Origin: Lacisediminihabitans changchengi
GTDB taxonomy: Bacteria; Actinomycetota; Actinomycetes; Actinomycetales; Microbacteriaceae
Assembly (NCBI RefSeq): GCF_016634425.1
Contig: NZ_JAEPES010000003.1
Coordinates: forward strand, 310,001-374,000
Reading direction: 5' to 3'
DNA length: 64,000 nucleotides
Below are positions 1 to 8,300 of the stretch, piece after piece; within the stretch, counting starts at the first letter, position 1; each line of letters begins with the position of its first letter. The translations under genes and the position numbers were made by a program. The notes under the pieces are model-generated. The model did no database searches and had not been told where the DNA came from. It was given only the letters and a program-made list of their open reading frames with translations.

Positions 1-1
1 C

Positions 2-1048
2 GGCGTCACCGCACCGATCACCATCGGCGGCAACGCGATCTCGCTGCTCGGCAACAGCGCGAGCACCGGCTCGGTAGCTCCCGCTCCGGCTCCCGCGGCT
101 CCCGCTCCGGCGGTACCGACGACTAGCGGCACCCAGTCGCTGCTCGGCGGCACCCAGGCAGTGGTGAACGCTGTGCTGCCGGTGACGGTCACCGGTAACG
201 CCATTAGCGTGCTCGGCGATTCGGCATCCACGGGATCGGTGGCACCCGCTCCCGCGGCAACCCCGACCGCACCCGCGGCACCCGCGACGACCAATGGCAA
301 CGACGGTGTTGCTGGCGGCACGCAGGTGCTCCCGACGGCGGTCGCGCCGATCGGCATCACCGGTAACGCGATCAGCGTGCTGGGCGACTCGTCCAGCACC
401 GGATCCAGCAGCACAGGATCCAGCACGGGCGGCTCCAGCAGCACCGGAACTGGAATGGGCGCAACGGGCAGCACCACCACCGGAACCGACTCGATTCTCG
501 GTGGAACACAAATCGTGCCCAATGTCTCCGCTCCGATCGGCGTGACCGGCAATGCGATCAGCGTGCTGGGCGACTCGTCGTCGTCCGGCTCGACCGGCGG
601 CACGACTGCCGGTACCGGCGGTCCCATCACCGGTGGGTCGACCACCCTCGGTGACGGCGGCATCCTCGGTGGCACACAGCTCGGTCTCGGTCTGAACCTG
701 CCGATCACCCTCAGCGGCAACGCGATCAGCATCATCGGTGACACTGCGACGGATGGCCCGACCACACCGACCCTGCCGGTCGAGCCCGTCACCCCGGTCA
801 CTCCGGTGACCCCGCCAGTGACCCCGGTTGCTCCGACCGACCCCGGAACCACGCCCGTGACCACGACGACGTCCCCGTCCGGTTCGCTCGGCACCGCGGC
901 GCTGTCGGTCTCGGCGGCCGTCTCTCCGTCGGCGCTGGCCTTCACTGGAGCGAACGGTGTGCTCGGCGGCGTGCTGGTCGGCCTGCTGGCCGTGATCGCG
1001 GGCCTCGGCCTCGCCTTCAGCGCTCGTCGTCGGGCACTGCGCGCTTAG
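2..1048 (+). CDS. Chaplin-like repeat surface protein with LAFTG sorting signal (5' end outside window)
   Basis: The frame is open from base 2, so the N-terminus and any signal peptide lie upstream. At least 348 residues are present. Five repeats carry the core GNAISVLGD or close variants (around nt 29, 191, 359, 548 and 716). Three are preceded by a GGTQ segment and a proline-valine or proline-isoleucine stretch. Spacers are rich in Ser, Thr, Gly, Pro and Ala. The C-terminus has LAFTG, a hydrophobic helix and an Arg-rich tail, which is the layout of a sortase substrate of the LAXTG (class E) type. The repeat core resembles the Streptomyces chaplin domain (P-V-N-V-C-G-N-x-I-S-V-I-G), and long chaplins also end in LAXTG. 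No Cys occurs in the visible part, unlike classical chaplins. I infer a wall-anchored, possibly amyloid-prone surface protein. The family link rests on motif similarity only. Confidence 0.75.
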   Translation, partial: GVTAPITIGGNAISLLGNSASTGSVAPAPAPAAPAPAVPTTSGTQSLLGGTQAVVNAVLPVTVTGNAISVLGDSASTGSVAPAPAATPTAPAAPATTNGNDGVAGGTQVLPTAVAPIGITGNAISVLGDSSSTGSSSTGSSTGGSSSTGTGMGATGSTTTGTDSILGGTQIVPNVSAPIGVTGNAISVLGDSSSSGSTGGTTAGTGGPITGGSTTLGDGGILGGTQLGLGLNLPITLSGNAISIIGDTATDGPTTPTLPVEPVTPVTPVTPPVTPVAPTDPGTTPVTTTTSPSGSLGTAALSVSAAVSPSALAFTGANGVLGGVLVGLLAVIAGLGLAFSARRRALRA

Positions 1049-1059
1049 CGGCATGACGA

Positions 1060-1108
1060 ACGACCGCGCGGGTCGTGCTCGCCTCGGCGGCGCGACTCGC
1101 GCAGTCGC
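1060..1108 (+). terminator. Two adjacent hairpins after the chaplin-like gene
   Basis: Two perfect 6-bp stems with 5-nt loops follow the stop codon: ACGACC/GGTCGT (1060-1076) and GCGACT/AGTCGC (1092-1108). Neither has a T tract, so intrinsic termination is plausible but not assured. Confidence 0.35.
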
Positions 1109-1189
1109 GCGCCCGCGGTACGCTCCACTGAACCAGCTGTCCGCCCGTCCACGCACTGGTCCACTCGTGCGTCCACCCCCAGGAGATCG

Positions 1190-1807
1190 ATGGCTCACCC
1201 CTACCCGCTGCACGTCGCCGTCGACGTCGAGTGCTACTGCTGCCGCCTGATCCAACCCTTCACGTTCTCGTCGCCGAACGACCAACTGGTCTGCGCGCAA
1301 TGCTCCCGCCACTACGGCGACGGCAAGGCAGAGAAGCGGGACCTCGATCACCTCGCGATGTGGTCGGCGCGGTACAGCGAACTGGCTCAGCGGTATAGGG
1401 ATCTTGCCGAGACGACGGACGCGGAACGGATGTCCGCGGCCGCCACCGAAACGGAGCTGCGAGCCCGCGTGGCAGAACTCACCACCGCTATCGCGAACGA
1501 CTTCGCCGCGACCGACCTCGGCGGATCCCGCGCTCTGGTCGAGAACGAGGTAGTGACCCGGGCCGAGCGTCGTGCCGAACTCGCAAATCGTCTCAACGAC
1601 CGCATTATGGCCGTGCTCTGGCAGCTCGACCGCCTCCATCACAGCACCGACAAGGCCACCTGCAGCTGTGGCAAACGCCTTGTGGACTGCGGGGAATCGA
1701 TGGCGATAGAGCCGCAGCGCCAGGCGATTCGGGATTGGGAGAGGCGCAACCTGGCGCTTCGGGCCAGCGGCAAGCGGGACGCGCTGCCGGACGATTTCGG
1801 TGGCTAG
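1190..1807 (+). CDS. Zinc-ribbon/coiled-coil hypothetical protein
   Basis: 205 residues, not recognised as a named family. The N-terminus has two CxxC pairs (Cys15/Cys18 and Cys35/Cys38, with an extra Cys17), which would suit a zinc ribbon. Residues about 60-160 are charged and helical and look like a coiled coil. A second cysteine cluster, C-S-C-G followed by a further Cys, lies near residue 160. The ATG is preceded by an AGGAG-type ribosome site within the sequence CAGGAGATCG. The gene stands alone between the surface-protein gene and the convergent serine dehydratase. The metal-binding idea is an inference from cysteine spacing. Confidence 0.6.
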   Translation: MAHPYPLHVAVDVECYCCRLIQPFTFSSPNDQLVCAQCSRHYGDGKAEKRDLDHLAMWSARYSELAQRYRDLAETTDAERMSAAATETELRARVAELTTAIANDFAATDLGGSRALVENEVVTRAERRAELANRLNDRIMAVLWQLDRLHHSTDKATCSCGKRLVDCGESMAIEPQRQAIRDWERRNLALRASGKRDALPDDFGG

Positions 1808-1840
1808 ACGTACTGCTCGCTCACTAGCACTTCTGGCTCG

Positions 1841-3346
1841 CTAGCACTCCACCACGTTGACGGCGAGGCCGCCCATCGAGGTCTCTTTGTACTTGGAGCT
1901 CATGTCGCGCCCGGTCTCCCGCATCGTCACGATGACCTCGTCAAGCGACACCCGGTGATCGCCATCGCCCCAGAGCGCCATGCGGGCGGCGTTGATGGCT
2001 TTCGCGGCGGCAATCGCATTGCGTTCGATGCACGGAATCTGTACGAGACCACCGATGGGATCGCAGGTGAGACCGAGGTTGTGCTCCATCGCTATCTCGG
2101 CGGCATTCTCGACCTGCTCCGGGGTGCCGCCGAGAATCTCGGCGAGACCTGCAGCAGCCATCGACGAAGCCGAGCCGACCTCGCCCTGGCAGCCGACCTC
2201 GGCACCCGAGATGGAGGCCTGGCGCTTGTAGAGCACGCCGACGGCCGCGGAGGCGAGTAGAAAGCGCGCGACCACGGCATCCTTCTCCTCGGCCGTGGCG
2301 CTGGCCATGCCGGGCGCATAGTGCGTGGCGTAGAACAGCACGGCGGGGATGATTCCGGCGGCACCATTGGTGGGCGCTGTCACCACTCGCCCACCCGAGG
2401 CGTTCTCCTCGTTGACCGCCAGAGCGACCAGGTTCACCCATTCCTGCCAGTAGATCGGGCTGCGGTCGACGTCCTCCGCAAGCAGGCGGCGGTGCCAGTC
2501 AGGGGCGCGACGACGCACGTTGAGGCCACCAGGAAGATTTCCGCTGCGGGCGAGGCTGTTGTTCTTGCACTCCTCCATCACGTCGCGGATGTGCATGAGC
2601 CCGGCCATCACCTCCGGTTCGCTCCGCCGAGAGAGCTCGTTGCGCAGCATCACGCCACTGATCGGCAGACCCTCTGCGCTGCAATGGGCGAGCAGCTCGG
2701 CCGCCGTGGCGAACGGAAGCGGGTCGGGGCCACTCGACACGTCGACCCGCCCGGCCCCCTCGCGCTCGATGAAGCCGCCACCGATCGAGAAGTAGGTGGC
2801 TGCGCGCAGCAGAGCGCCGTCGGCGTCCAACGCCTCGAAGACCATCCCGTTGGTGTGCTGGTCGAGCACCGTGAGCGGGTGCAAACGGATGTCCGATGCC
2901 ATAAGCGCCACCGGCCGACGCCCCGAGACCAGCACTTCGCCGCTCACCCGCTGCGCCGCGAGTCGCTCGGTCATCTCCGCGGGCAGAATCTCGTCGGGCA
3001 GGTAGCCCTCGAGTCCGACCAGCACGGCGTCCATCGTGCCGTGACCGGCTCCGGTGGCCGCCAGCGAGCCGTAGAGGTGCACGCGGATGGCCCGCACGCG
3101 ATCGATCAGCTCGACGCCGGAGGCCTCGGGCTCGCACAGCTCGGCGGCGAATGCGGCGGCCGCGCGCATTGGGCCCACGGTGTGCGAGCTTGACGGCCCG
3201 ATGCCGACAGTAAACAGGTCGAAAACGCTGAGCGGTGGAAGAGCGGGGCCGAGGTCACGAGTCGCAGACGCTCGGCCGGTGCGGCGGAATCCACGCTCAG
3301 CCGGAGCGGTGCGCGGGCCTACGTCACTTGGCGCAGTGTCAGTCAT
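1841..3346 (-). CDS. sdaA: L-serine dehydratase (single-chain, iron-sulfur type)
   Basis: 501 residues. It deaminates L-serine to pyruvate and ammonia using a [4Fe-4S] cluster. The N-terminal domain has the family signature [20 protein letters not shown] (about residues 40-60). The C-terminal domain has [17 protein letters not shown] and QIPCIERN, which supply the cluster-binding cysteines. It is about 40 residues longer at the N-terminus than most relatives. The ATG at 3346 has no good ribosome site of its own. An out-of-frame ATG at 3365 lies behind AAAGG (see the short ORF). A tandem glycine riboswitch precedes the gene, which ties it to glycine surplus, with glycine reaching serine through serine hydroxymethyltransferase. 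It converges on the zinc-ribbon gene. Confidence 0.95.
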   Translation of the reverse strand: MTDTAPSDVGPRTAPAERGFRRTGRASATRDLGPALPPLSVFDLFTVGIGPSSSHTVGPMRAAAAFAAELCEPEASGVELIDRVRAIRVHLYGSLAATGAGHGTMDAVLVGLEGYLPDEILPAEMTERLAAQRVSGEVLVSGRRPVALMASDIRLHPLTVLDQHTNGMVFEALDADGALLRAATYFSIGGGFIEREGAGRVDVSSGPDPLPFATAAELLAHCSAEGLPISGVMLRNELSRRSEPEVMAGLMHIRDVMEECKNNSLARSGNLPGGLNVRRRAPDWHRRLLAEDVDRSPIYWQEWVNLVALAVNEENASGGRVVTAPTNGAAGIIPAVLFYATHYAPGMASATAEEKDAVVARFLLASAAVGVLYKRQASISGAEVGCQGEVGSASSMAAAGLAEILGGTPEQVENAAEIAMEHNLGLTCDPIGGLVQIPCIERNAIAAAKAINAARMALWGDGDHRVSLDEVIVTMRETGRDMSSKYKETSMGGLAVNVVEC

Positions 3347-3365
3347 GAAACGCGATGTCAGTCAT
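3339..3365 (-). other. Possible 8-codon leader ORF overlapping the sdaA start
   Basis: ATG at 3365 sits behind AAAGG and reads MTDIAFHD, then stops inside the first codons of sdaA. It arises because about 15 bp containing TGTCAGTCATG recur 19 bp apart (3337 and 3356 on the plus strand), and 19 is not a multiple of three. The better ribosome site therefore faces the out-of-frame ATG. It may allow translational coupling, or may simply be a duplication scar. Confidence 0.35.
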
Positions 3366-3410
3366 GGAAACCTTTGGGTCGAGCGGGTCGGTGTGCGCAC
3401 CGTGATGCGT

Positions 3411-3600
3411 TCCCTCCGCTCTGTATCGGACCTGAGAGTTTCGACATCCTCGACTGAGGCGCTTGCACCGACGGTGAACACGACTGGATGCCGCGCTGCT
3501 TTCCAGAGTCGCCTCACCGCGCGGTACTTGGGCCTGAGAGATTCCCGGAGGGGATTGCTCCTACGGCGTCTTCACGGGTGGAAGAACTCTCCCGCAGCGG
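3411..3600 (-). promoter_or_regulatory. Tandem glycine riboswitch upstream of sdaA
   Basis: Read on the minus strand, aptamer 1 (about 3600-3498) starts with GCGGGAGAG, contains GTAGGAGCAA and ATCTCTCAGGC, and ends in TCTGGAAAGC. Aptamer 2 (about 3497-3411) contains CCGTCGGTGCAAG, GAAACTCTCAGGTCC and ATACAGAGCGGAGGGA. These are the conserved blocks of the two-aptamer glycine riboswitch. It fills most of the 312-bp gap before sdaA and leaves about 64 nt between the second aptamer and the ATG. In the known class, glycine binding generally switches the downstream gene on. The direction here is inferred from the catabolic role of sdaA. No clear intrinsic terminator is visible after aptamer 2, so translational control is possible. 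Confidence 0.9.
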
Positions 3601-3658
3601 TTCGAAGGCGTATTGACTTGTAGTCCGAGAGTACTCCCGGGCGTCGCGATCGGGCAGG

Positions 3659-4372
3659 TTAGGCCGGAAGACTGGCCGCGGGAGTCTCGAGCGGGGCGGC
3701 ATCCAACCAGGAGGCTCGGATGAGGATCGGCAGGTGGTCGGAGACGCCACGCTTGAGCGTCTCGACGCTGTCGATGCGCAGTCCCATCGAGGTGGCGAAA
3801 TCGAAGTGCCCGCGGAAGAACTTGTAGCGGGTGTAGGTACGACGGTCGCTGAGCGACAGCTCGTAGCCCGACTCCTTGACCGTGCGGTTCAGACGGTTTT
3901 GGAACAGCGGATAGTTGTAGTCCCCCACCATCAGCTCGGGAATGCCCTCGCCCATGGTGCGCAGTTGTTCGTGCGCGGCGCGGATCTGCTCACGACGCAG
4001 CGAATTGAGAGCGGTGAGCGGAGCAGCGTGGAAGGAGGCGACGATGAGGTCGCGGTCGTCGCGCAGGTCGGTGAGTCTCGTGCCGATCAGGCGCTCGTGG
4101 GCCGGACGCATGACGCGGTCGTGCATCGACTTTTTGAGGGCGAACGTCTGGGTGCTGAGGGCGGTGAAGCGTTCGCGGTTGTAATACAGGGCGAGGCCGA
4201 GGCGGTTGCGCTTGGTGGAGTCCGCCATGTGCAGATTGCCGAGTTCAGCCGGCAACTTGTCTGTGTCCGCCTCCTGCAGGCAGAGAACGTCGAGGTCGTT
4301 GCCCCGCACCAGGGCGGTGAGCTCACCGCTGGCATGGTCCTCACGGAGGTTGTAACTGATGACACGAAGCAC
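3659..4372 (-). CDS. Endonuclease/exonuclease/phosphatase-family protein
   Basis: 237 residues with the metal-dependent phosphoesterase fold shared by exonuclease III and DNase I. Visible motifs in order are SYNLRED (Asn), CLQEAD (catalytic Glu), SFHAAPL, GDYNYP (Asp and Asn) and SDHLPI (the terminal Asp-His pair). No signal peptide is seen, so it is probably cytoplasmic. The substrate could be DNA, a phosphoinositide-like lipid or a nucleotide and cannot be read from sequence. The start is GTG at 4372. It is divergent from the acidic-protein cluster across a 315-bp gap. Confidence 0.8.
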   Translation of the reverse strand: MLRVISYNLREDHASGELTALVRGNDLDVLCLQEADTDKLPAELGNLHMADSTKRNRLGLALYYNRERFTALSTQTFALKKSMHDRVMRPAHERLIGTRLTDLRDDRDLIVASFHAAPLTALNSLRREQIRAAHEQLRTMGEGIPELMVGDYNYPLFQNRLNRTVKESGYELSLSDRRTYTRYKFFRGHFDFATSMGLRIDSVETLKRGVSDHLPILIRASWLDAAPLETPAASLPA

Positions 4373-4444
4373 TCTCTTACCAATCGTCGATGTTGCCGCA
4401 GCCGGCGCTCGTCAGTGATGCAGGCCGATGATGCACAGTTCGCA

Positions 4445-4492
4445 TGTGCACCGTGTCGCTTGTGCACCGTCTCTCGTGTGCATCGTCGCGAC
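4445..4492. repeat. Three 16-bp direct repeats in a divergent intergenic region
   Basis: The unit TGTGCAYCGT plus six variable bases occurs at 4445-4460, 4461-4476 and 4477-4492. A weaker copy lies just upstream (around 4429-4444). Each unit holds TGTGCA on the same face at about 1.5 turn spacing. The 315-bp gap 4373-4687, between the divergent nuclease-fold gene and the first acidic protein, contains nothing else I can identify. The repeats may be an operator array or a small minisatellite. Confidence 0.6.
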
Positions 4493-4687
4493 CACTCAGC
4501 ATAGGTTCGCCATGAGTCGAGCGCGTTACAGCGACGTGCCCGTTTGCTCGGATGCTCAGCCAAGACTCTGCACGCGCTCAGACGGAGCACCGCCATCATC
4601 CATTCGGCGCCAAGGGGTTGCAGGTTGGGTCAACGGGAATATCGTCCGTGGTGTGACGCCGAACTACGTCGTCGAGGAAGGACCGCA

Positions 4688-4900
4688 GTGTCCGATCAGA
4701 AAACGCCCGAGGGCGCACAGGATCAGAGCGCAACAGCTCAGAGCGCAACGGAGCTGTATGGCGACGGAAGCATTCCGCAGGATGCCGACTTCACCGATCC
4801 CGCCAGCGCGGATGACCCGGTAGAAGAGTCGATTCTCGACGAGCTGCCTGACGGCGGAGGGGCCGAGGGAGAACCGCCTGCGGGATCCCCCCTCCCCTGA
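4688..4900 (+). CDS. Small acidic disordered protein, cluster 1 member a
   Basis: 70 residues from a GTG preceded by GGAAGGACC. It begins MSDQKTPEG and is almost entirely Asp, Glu, Ser, Ala, Gly, Pro and Gln, with no Cys, Trp or hydrophobic core. The segment ESILDELPDGG resembles DDSLDNLPEDA in the next gene. It is probably intrinsically disordered and cytoplasmic. No family is recognised. The separate ribosome sites of the three adjacent small genes argue that they are real. Confidence 0.6.
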   Translation: MSDQKTPEGAQDQSATAQSATELYGDGSIPQDADFTDPASADDPVEESILDELPDGGGAEGEPPAGSPLP

Positions 4901-4974
4901 CTGCACACCCCAGCTCGATGTGAACAGATCGATACGAACTACTCGACACGACTGCACCACCGAAAGGACCACCT

Positions 4975-5181
4975 ATGTCTGACATCAACCCCCCGCTGCC
5001 CGACCAGGGACCCACCGACGGCAGCCACGGCGAAGAGACCGGCGAGCCGATGTCGATCGATGACAGCCTCGACAACCTGCCCGAGGATGCGGATGAGACC
5101 GCGCCGGCACCGGCGGTCGCGGCCGACGGCTCGTTGTCGCCGGGATCAACGGCCGACGGCTCGCCCACATCGCTCGACTGA
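4975..5181 (+). CDS. Small acidic disordered protein, cluster 1 member b
   Basis: 68 residues starting MSDINPPLP behind a good ribosome site (GAAAGGACC). It is rich in Asp, Glu, Pro, Ser and Gly and repeats the motif ADGS twice near the C-terminus. It shares the [I/L]D-x-LP-[D/E] motif with the preceding gene. The two are 74 bp apart on the same strand. No function is assigned. Confidence 0.65.
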   Translation: MSDINPPLPDQGPTDGSHGEETGEPMSIDDSLDNLPEDADETAPAPAVAADGSLSPGSTADGSPTSLD

Positions 5182-5206
5182 AACTATGCACGACGAAAGG
5201 AACGCG

Positions 5207-5377
5207 ATGAGTGGTTCATCGAACGGGCGCGACCCGATCGCGCGGGACATCGAATCCCGCAACCCCCATACCGACGATGAGGTGGCAGGTGAGCAAGTGC
5301 TTGCTGACGACCCCGCAGCGCCGGCGCCCGCGGTCGCTCCAGAACCGGATGAGCTAGGCCCCAGCACGGGCGACTGA
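5207..5377 (+). CDS. Small acidic disordered protein, cluster 1 member c
   Basis: 56 residues from an ATG preceded by GAAAGGAAC, 25 bp after the previous gene. It starts MSGSSNGRDPIARDI and then becomes acidic and Ala/Pro-rich. The segment DDEVAGEQV recalls NDAVAGETV in the acidic protein at 9651. It is predicted to be disordered and no function is assigned. Confidence 0.6.
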   Translation: MSGSSNGRDPIARDIESRNPHTDDEVAGEQVLADDPAAPAPAVAPEPDELGPSTGD

Positions 5378-5394
5378 CCGCGTTTCGAGCGGTC
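5376..5394 (+). terminator. Hairpin after the first acidic-protein cluster
   Basis: GACCGC and GCGGTC form a 6-bp stem around a 7-nt loop, starting within the stop codon of the third small gene. There is no T tract, so it is a weak terminator candidate. Confidence 0.4.
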
Positions 5395-5535
5395 GCAAGC
5401 GAGTGCGACACGCTAGCGGAGCGTTGCGCCCGCCCGGTGAGCCGCCGGTAGTAGGGTCAAGCCATTGCTGTCCCGTCGGGCGGCGAACACCCGTGCGAAG
5501 GCCTGAGCGGCCCGGATTGATGTGAGGACGCAGTC

Positions 5536-7116
5536 GTGGCAGGCAACAGCGACAGGCCCCCGGCGCCGCCCGCGGGATGGTTCGCGGATCCGGCAGGCAG
5601 CCCCTACCTCCGCTGGTGGGATGGCGACGGCTGGACCGACAACTTCATCGACGCTCGCACGGGCGCTCCCCCGGCCGAGCTGGCGTCGGCGCCCGCCCCG
5701 CGCGGGGCGATCGCGGCCTCGGCCAGCGCTGAGCCGACGGTGGTCGAACACAGTGCCTCTTGGTTCGGTGATGGATCATCCGCCGGTGCCGCGCCGGACG
5801 AGCCTGAGTCGCCGGTTGTGGCGGCCTCTGCTGGCTCTGCGGTCTCTGCTGGTTCCGCGGGCTCAGCCGAGGCACCTCCGCTCACTCGCCGCGAGGCTCG
5901 AGCGCGGGAACGCCTGGCCGAAGAAGCGCGCGCCAACGCAGAGACCGTCGCGCCTGTCGAGTCGGTGCCTGTCGAGTCGGTGCCAGACGAGCCTGTCCGT
6001 TTCGAACCTGAGCCCATTGAGCCTGAGCCTATTGAACCTGAGCCCATCGAGCCCGAGCCCGTCGACCACATCGTCGAGGTTGAGGACGAGCAGCTGCTTG
6101 CCCAACCGGTGTCCGCCGCTCGCGCGGTGGACTCGCTGGGCGAGGTCTCAGAACCGGATGCCGTGGCGCCTCCCGAGGAGAGCGCCACCGTCATGCCGTC
6201 TTCTGCCATCGGCTCGATCGGAATCCCCAGCCCGGAGCCACTGCAGATCGATCTGCCGATCGATCTGCCCGTCGATTCCGCTCCGGAGCACGTCGAGGCC
6301 ACCTCCGCTAACCCATTGCCAGGCGCTATTCCGTTGCCAAGCCCCGTTCCGTTACCAGGATCGACCGTGGCGGCCCCGAGCCTGGCCGACTTCGTCACCG
6401 GGCCGACACCGGCTGGTGCGACCGTCACTCCACCAGCACCCGCGTCGTCACCCAGGAGCGATGAGCTGTTCGACTTCGCCGGAATCACTCCGACCGGTGC
6501 CATGCCGGTCGCCTCTCCGGTCACCGCCCTCGGGCCCGTGAATGCGTGGGCCACCGCTCCGACTCCCGCGGCAAAGGATGCTTTCCCGCTGGCGCTAGGC
6601 GATGGTCCGACCTACACACCGATGGAAACCCGGCGGCCGTCGATGGCGCGCGGTGCCCGTTCCGACGGTGCCCGTTCCGACAGCGCCCGTTCCGACGCTG
6701 CTGGTACCGACGCCGGCGTCGCCACCTGGGCTGTCTGGGTGTTTGCCGCGCTTCCCGTGCTGCACCTCGCGCTGGCCTGGCTGGTGTTCGACCTGGCGAG
6801 TCCGGCGAACGTAAATTCCACCGACGCCAATCTCACGCAGGCGAGCGTCCTCCGCTGGGCGGTGCTGCTCGGCCCGATCATTCTTTATCTCGTGTTCGCC
6901 GCACTCGATCGCTGGACGCTGCTCCGCGATGGCCAGCCAAGTGTGGCACCGGTCGCCTATGCGATCGTGCCGCCGTTGTACCTCGCCATCCGGGTGGTGC
7001 GAATGGGCATTCGTGCCCTCGCGCCGCTGGTGGTGTGGGTGGTGCTCGCTGCAGCCGCTGCAGCAGTTTTGATCTTCGCTTTACCCGCTGTGCTCGCGGA
7101 TCTGACCGGAAGCTAG
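5536..7116 (+). CDS. DUF2510-domain membrane protein with a long disordered linker
   Basis: 526 residues from GTG. Residues about 10-40 form a DUF2510 module (PPAGWFADPAGSPYLRWWDG and WTDNF), a short Trp-rich domain found at the ends of actinobacterial membrane proteins. Residues about 60-390 are low complexity. They include four PEPIE units (nt 6007-6063), VESVP repeats, and GARSD/SARSD units just before the membrane part, all on 15-bp periods. The C-terminal 130 residues hold about four hydrophobic segments. The likely topology is a soluble cytoplasmic sensor or docking module tethered to a membrane anchor. The exact function is unknown. Confidence 0.75.
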   Translation: MAGNSDRPPAPPAGWFADPAGSPYLRWWDGDGWTDNFIDARTGAPPAELASAPAPRGAIAASASAEPTVVEHSASWFGDGSSAGAAPDEPESPVVAASAGSAVSAGSAGSAEAPPLTRREARARERLAEEARANAETVAPVESVPVESVPDEPVRFEPEPIEPEPIEPEPIEPEPVDHIVEVEDEQLLAQPVSAARAVDSLGEVSEPDAVAPPEESATVMPSSAIGSIGIPSPEPLQIDLPIDLPVDSAPEHVEATSANPLPGAIPLPSPVPLPGSTVAAPSLADFVTGPTPAGATVTPPAPASSPRSDELFDFAGITPTGAMPVASPVTALGPVNAWATAPTPAAKDAFPLALGDGPTYTPMETRRPSMARGARSDGARSDSARSDAAGTDAGVATWAVWVFAALPVLHLALAWLVFDLASPANVNSTDANLTQASVLRWAVLLGPIILYLVFAALDRWTLLRDGQPSVAPVAYAIVPPLYLAIRVVRMGIRALAPLVVWVVLAAAAAAVLIFALPAVLADLTGS

Positions 7117-7168
7117 CGACCGCCGACCCTCACCCGGGGTCAGTTCCGCCGGCTCAGTTTCGGCCGGC

Positions 7169-8134
7169 TCAGCTTCCACCGACGCCGACGAACCTGATCG
7201 CGGACTGCAACCGGGTACGAACATCGAACAGCTCAGTCCCACCGACGGTGCGCGCCCCGGGCAGCCCCTCGCGCAGCACTGCGCCCACCCGCGATGCCGT
7301 CACCACCGCGGTCGTAGCGCCACGGATCGCTCCCAGCACGAGCAGGGACTCGTCGAGTTCATCGTCGGGGACGACGATGAGCAGCGCGCTGAACGTGACC
7401 CGCGCCGCGCGGGCGACCACTTTGGCGCGAGTTCCGAGGTCGTGCATCGGGCGATCGCCCAGCCCCGCTGGAACGAGCAGCTCGCCCTTCCGAACCCTCA
7501 CGACGTCGCCGAAGTCCTCGGACAGCACTGCGTAGAGACCGGTGGGGCCGAGCACGACGTGGTCGATTTTCTGTTCCGCGGAGCCGGTATCGACGTCGTG
7601 CCAGACCGTGAAACCGATGCCGAGGTCGGTAAGAGTCCGTGCGGTCGACTCCTCGGCGAGAGCATCGGCGAGCAGGTGTCGGAGCGCGCGTGGGGCCGAG
7701 CGCACCAGCGCTGGATCATAGGGATCGTCGATCGTCTCGCCGCGGCCCACCCACTCGCGCAGCAGGGTGAGGTAGCGCTCACGACGCCAGCCACCCGGAT
7801 GCCCGTAAGAGCGAGCGCGTGGCCGCGTGTCTGCCTGGTGGGCGCGCGATCGCGGCTCCCACCCGTGACCTGACGTGTCGGGCTGCTCGAAGCCGCCGGG
7901 CGGGGCTGCGGAAGCCCGCGATCTCGAGCCTCTGTCGTAGGCGGCCCGGACATCCGGAGTTCCGATCCGCTCCCAGGCCGCTTGCACAGCGCTGAAGCTG
8001 ACGGCGTCGCCGCCGGTGTCGGGATGGGTTTCGCGCAGGCGGCGACGATACGCGGCCTTCAACTCCTCGGTACTCGCCGTCGTCGAGACGCGCAGCACCT
8101 CGTATGGCGTTGCCGAGATCGGGCTGTCGGGCAT
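7169..8134 (-). CDS. J-domain and NERD-domain fusion protein
   Basis: 321 residues. The start is set at ATG 8134 because the longer frame (to 8416) runs into the divergent peroxidase gene and the J domain begins immediately after MPDSPIS. Residues about 7-70 are a J domain (ATPYEVLRVS, LKAAYRRRLRETHPDTGGD) with the HPD motif that stimulates Hsp70 ATPase. A charged linker follows. Residues about 170-290 match a NERD (nuclease-related) domain, including KIDHVVLGPTGLYAV. NERD domains resemble restriction-endonuclease folds, but activity is unproven here. I infer a chaperone-recruited DNA-associated protein. TATGGT, read on the minus strand about 45 nt upstream, may be a -10. Confidence 0.75.
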   Translation of the reverse strand: MPDSPISATPYEVLRVSTTASTEELKAAYRRRLRETHPDTGGDAVSFSAVQAAWERIGTPDVRAAYDRGSRSRASAAPPGGFEQPDTSGHGWEPRSRAHQADTRPRARSYGHPGGWRRERYLTLLREWVGRGETIDDPYDPALVRSAPRALRHLLADALAEESTARTLTDLGIGFTVWHDVDTGSAEQKIDHVVLGPTGLYAVLSEDFGDVVRVRKGELLVPAGLGDRPMHDLGTRAKVVARAARVTFSALLIVVPDDELDESLLVLGAIRGATTAVVTASRVGAVLREGLPGARTVGGTELFDVRTRLQSAIRFVGVGGS

Positions 8135-8300
8135 GGTCGCTTTCGGAGGGGCGGAAATCGGGGAAGCGCACGCTTCAGCATTTGACCATAGCGAAGGAAG
8201 TCTGAGATCGAGTCGAGGTTCGCCGTCGGCGTGGGAAAGCGACGCTCGCGAAAATGCGACAAGTGGGAATAGGGCGGAAACGAGAGAGGTTCGCTGATGT

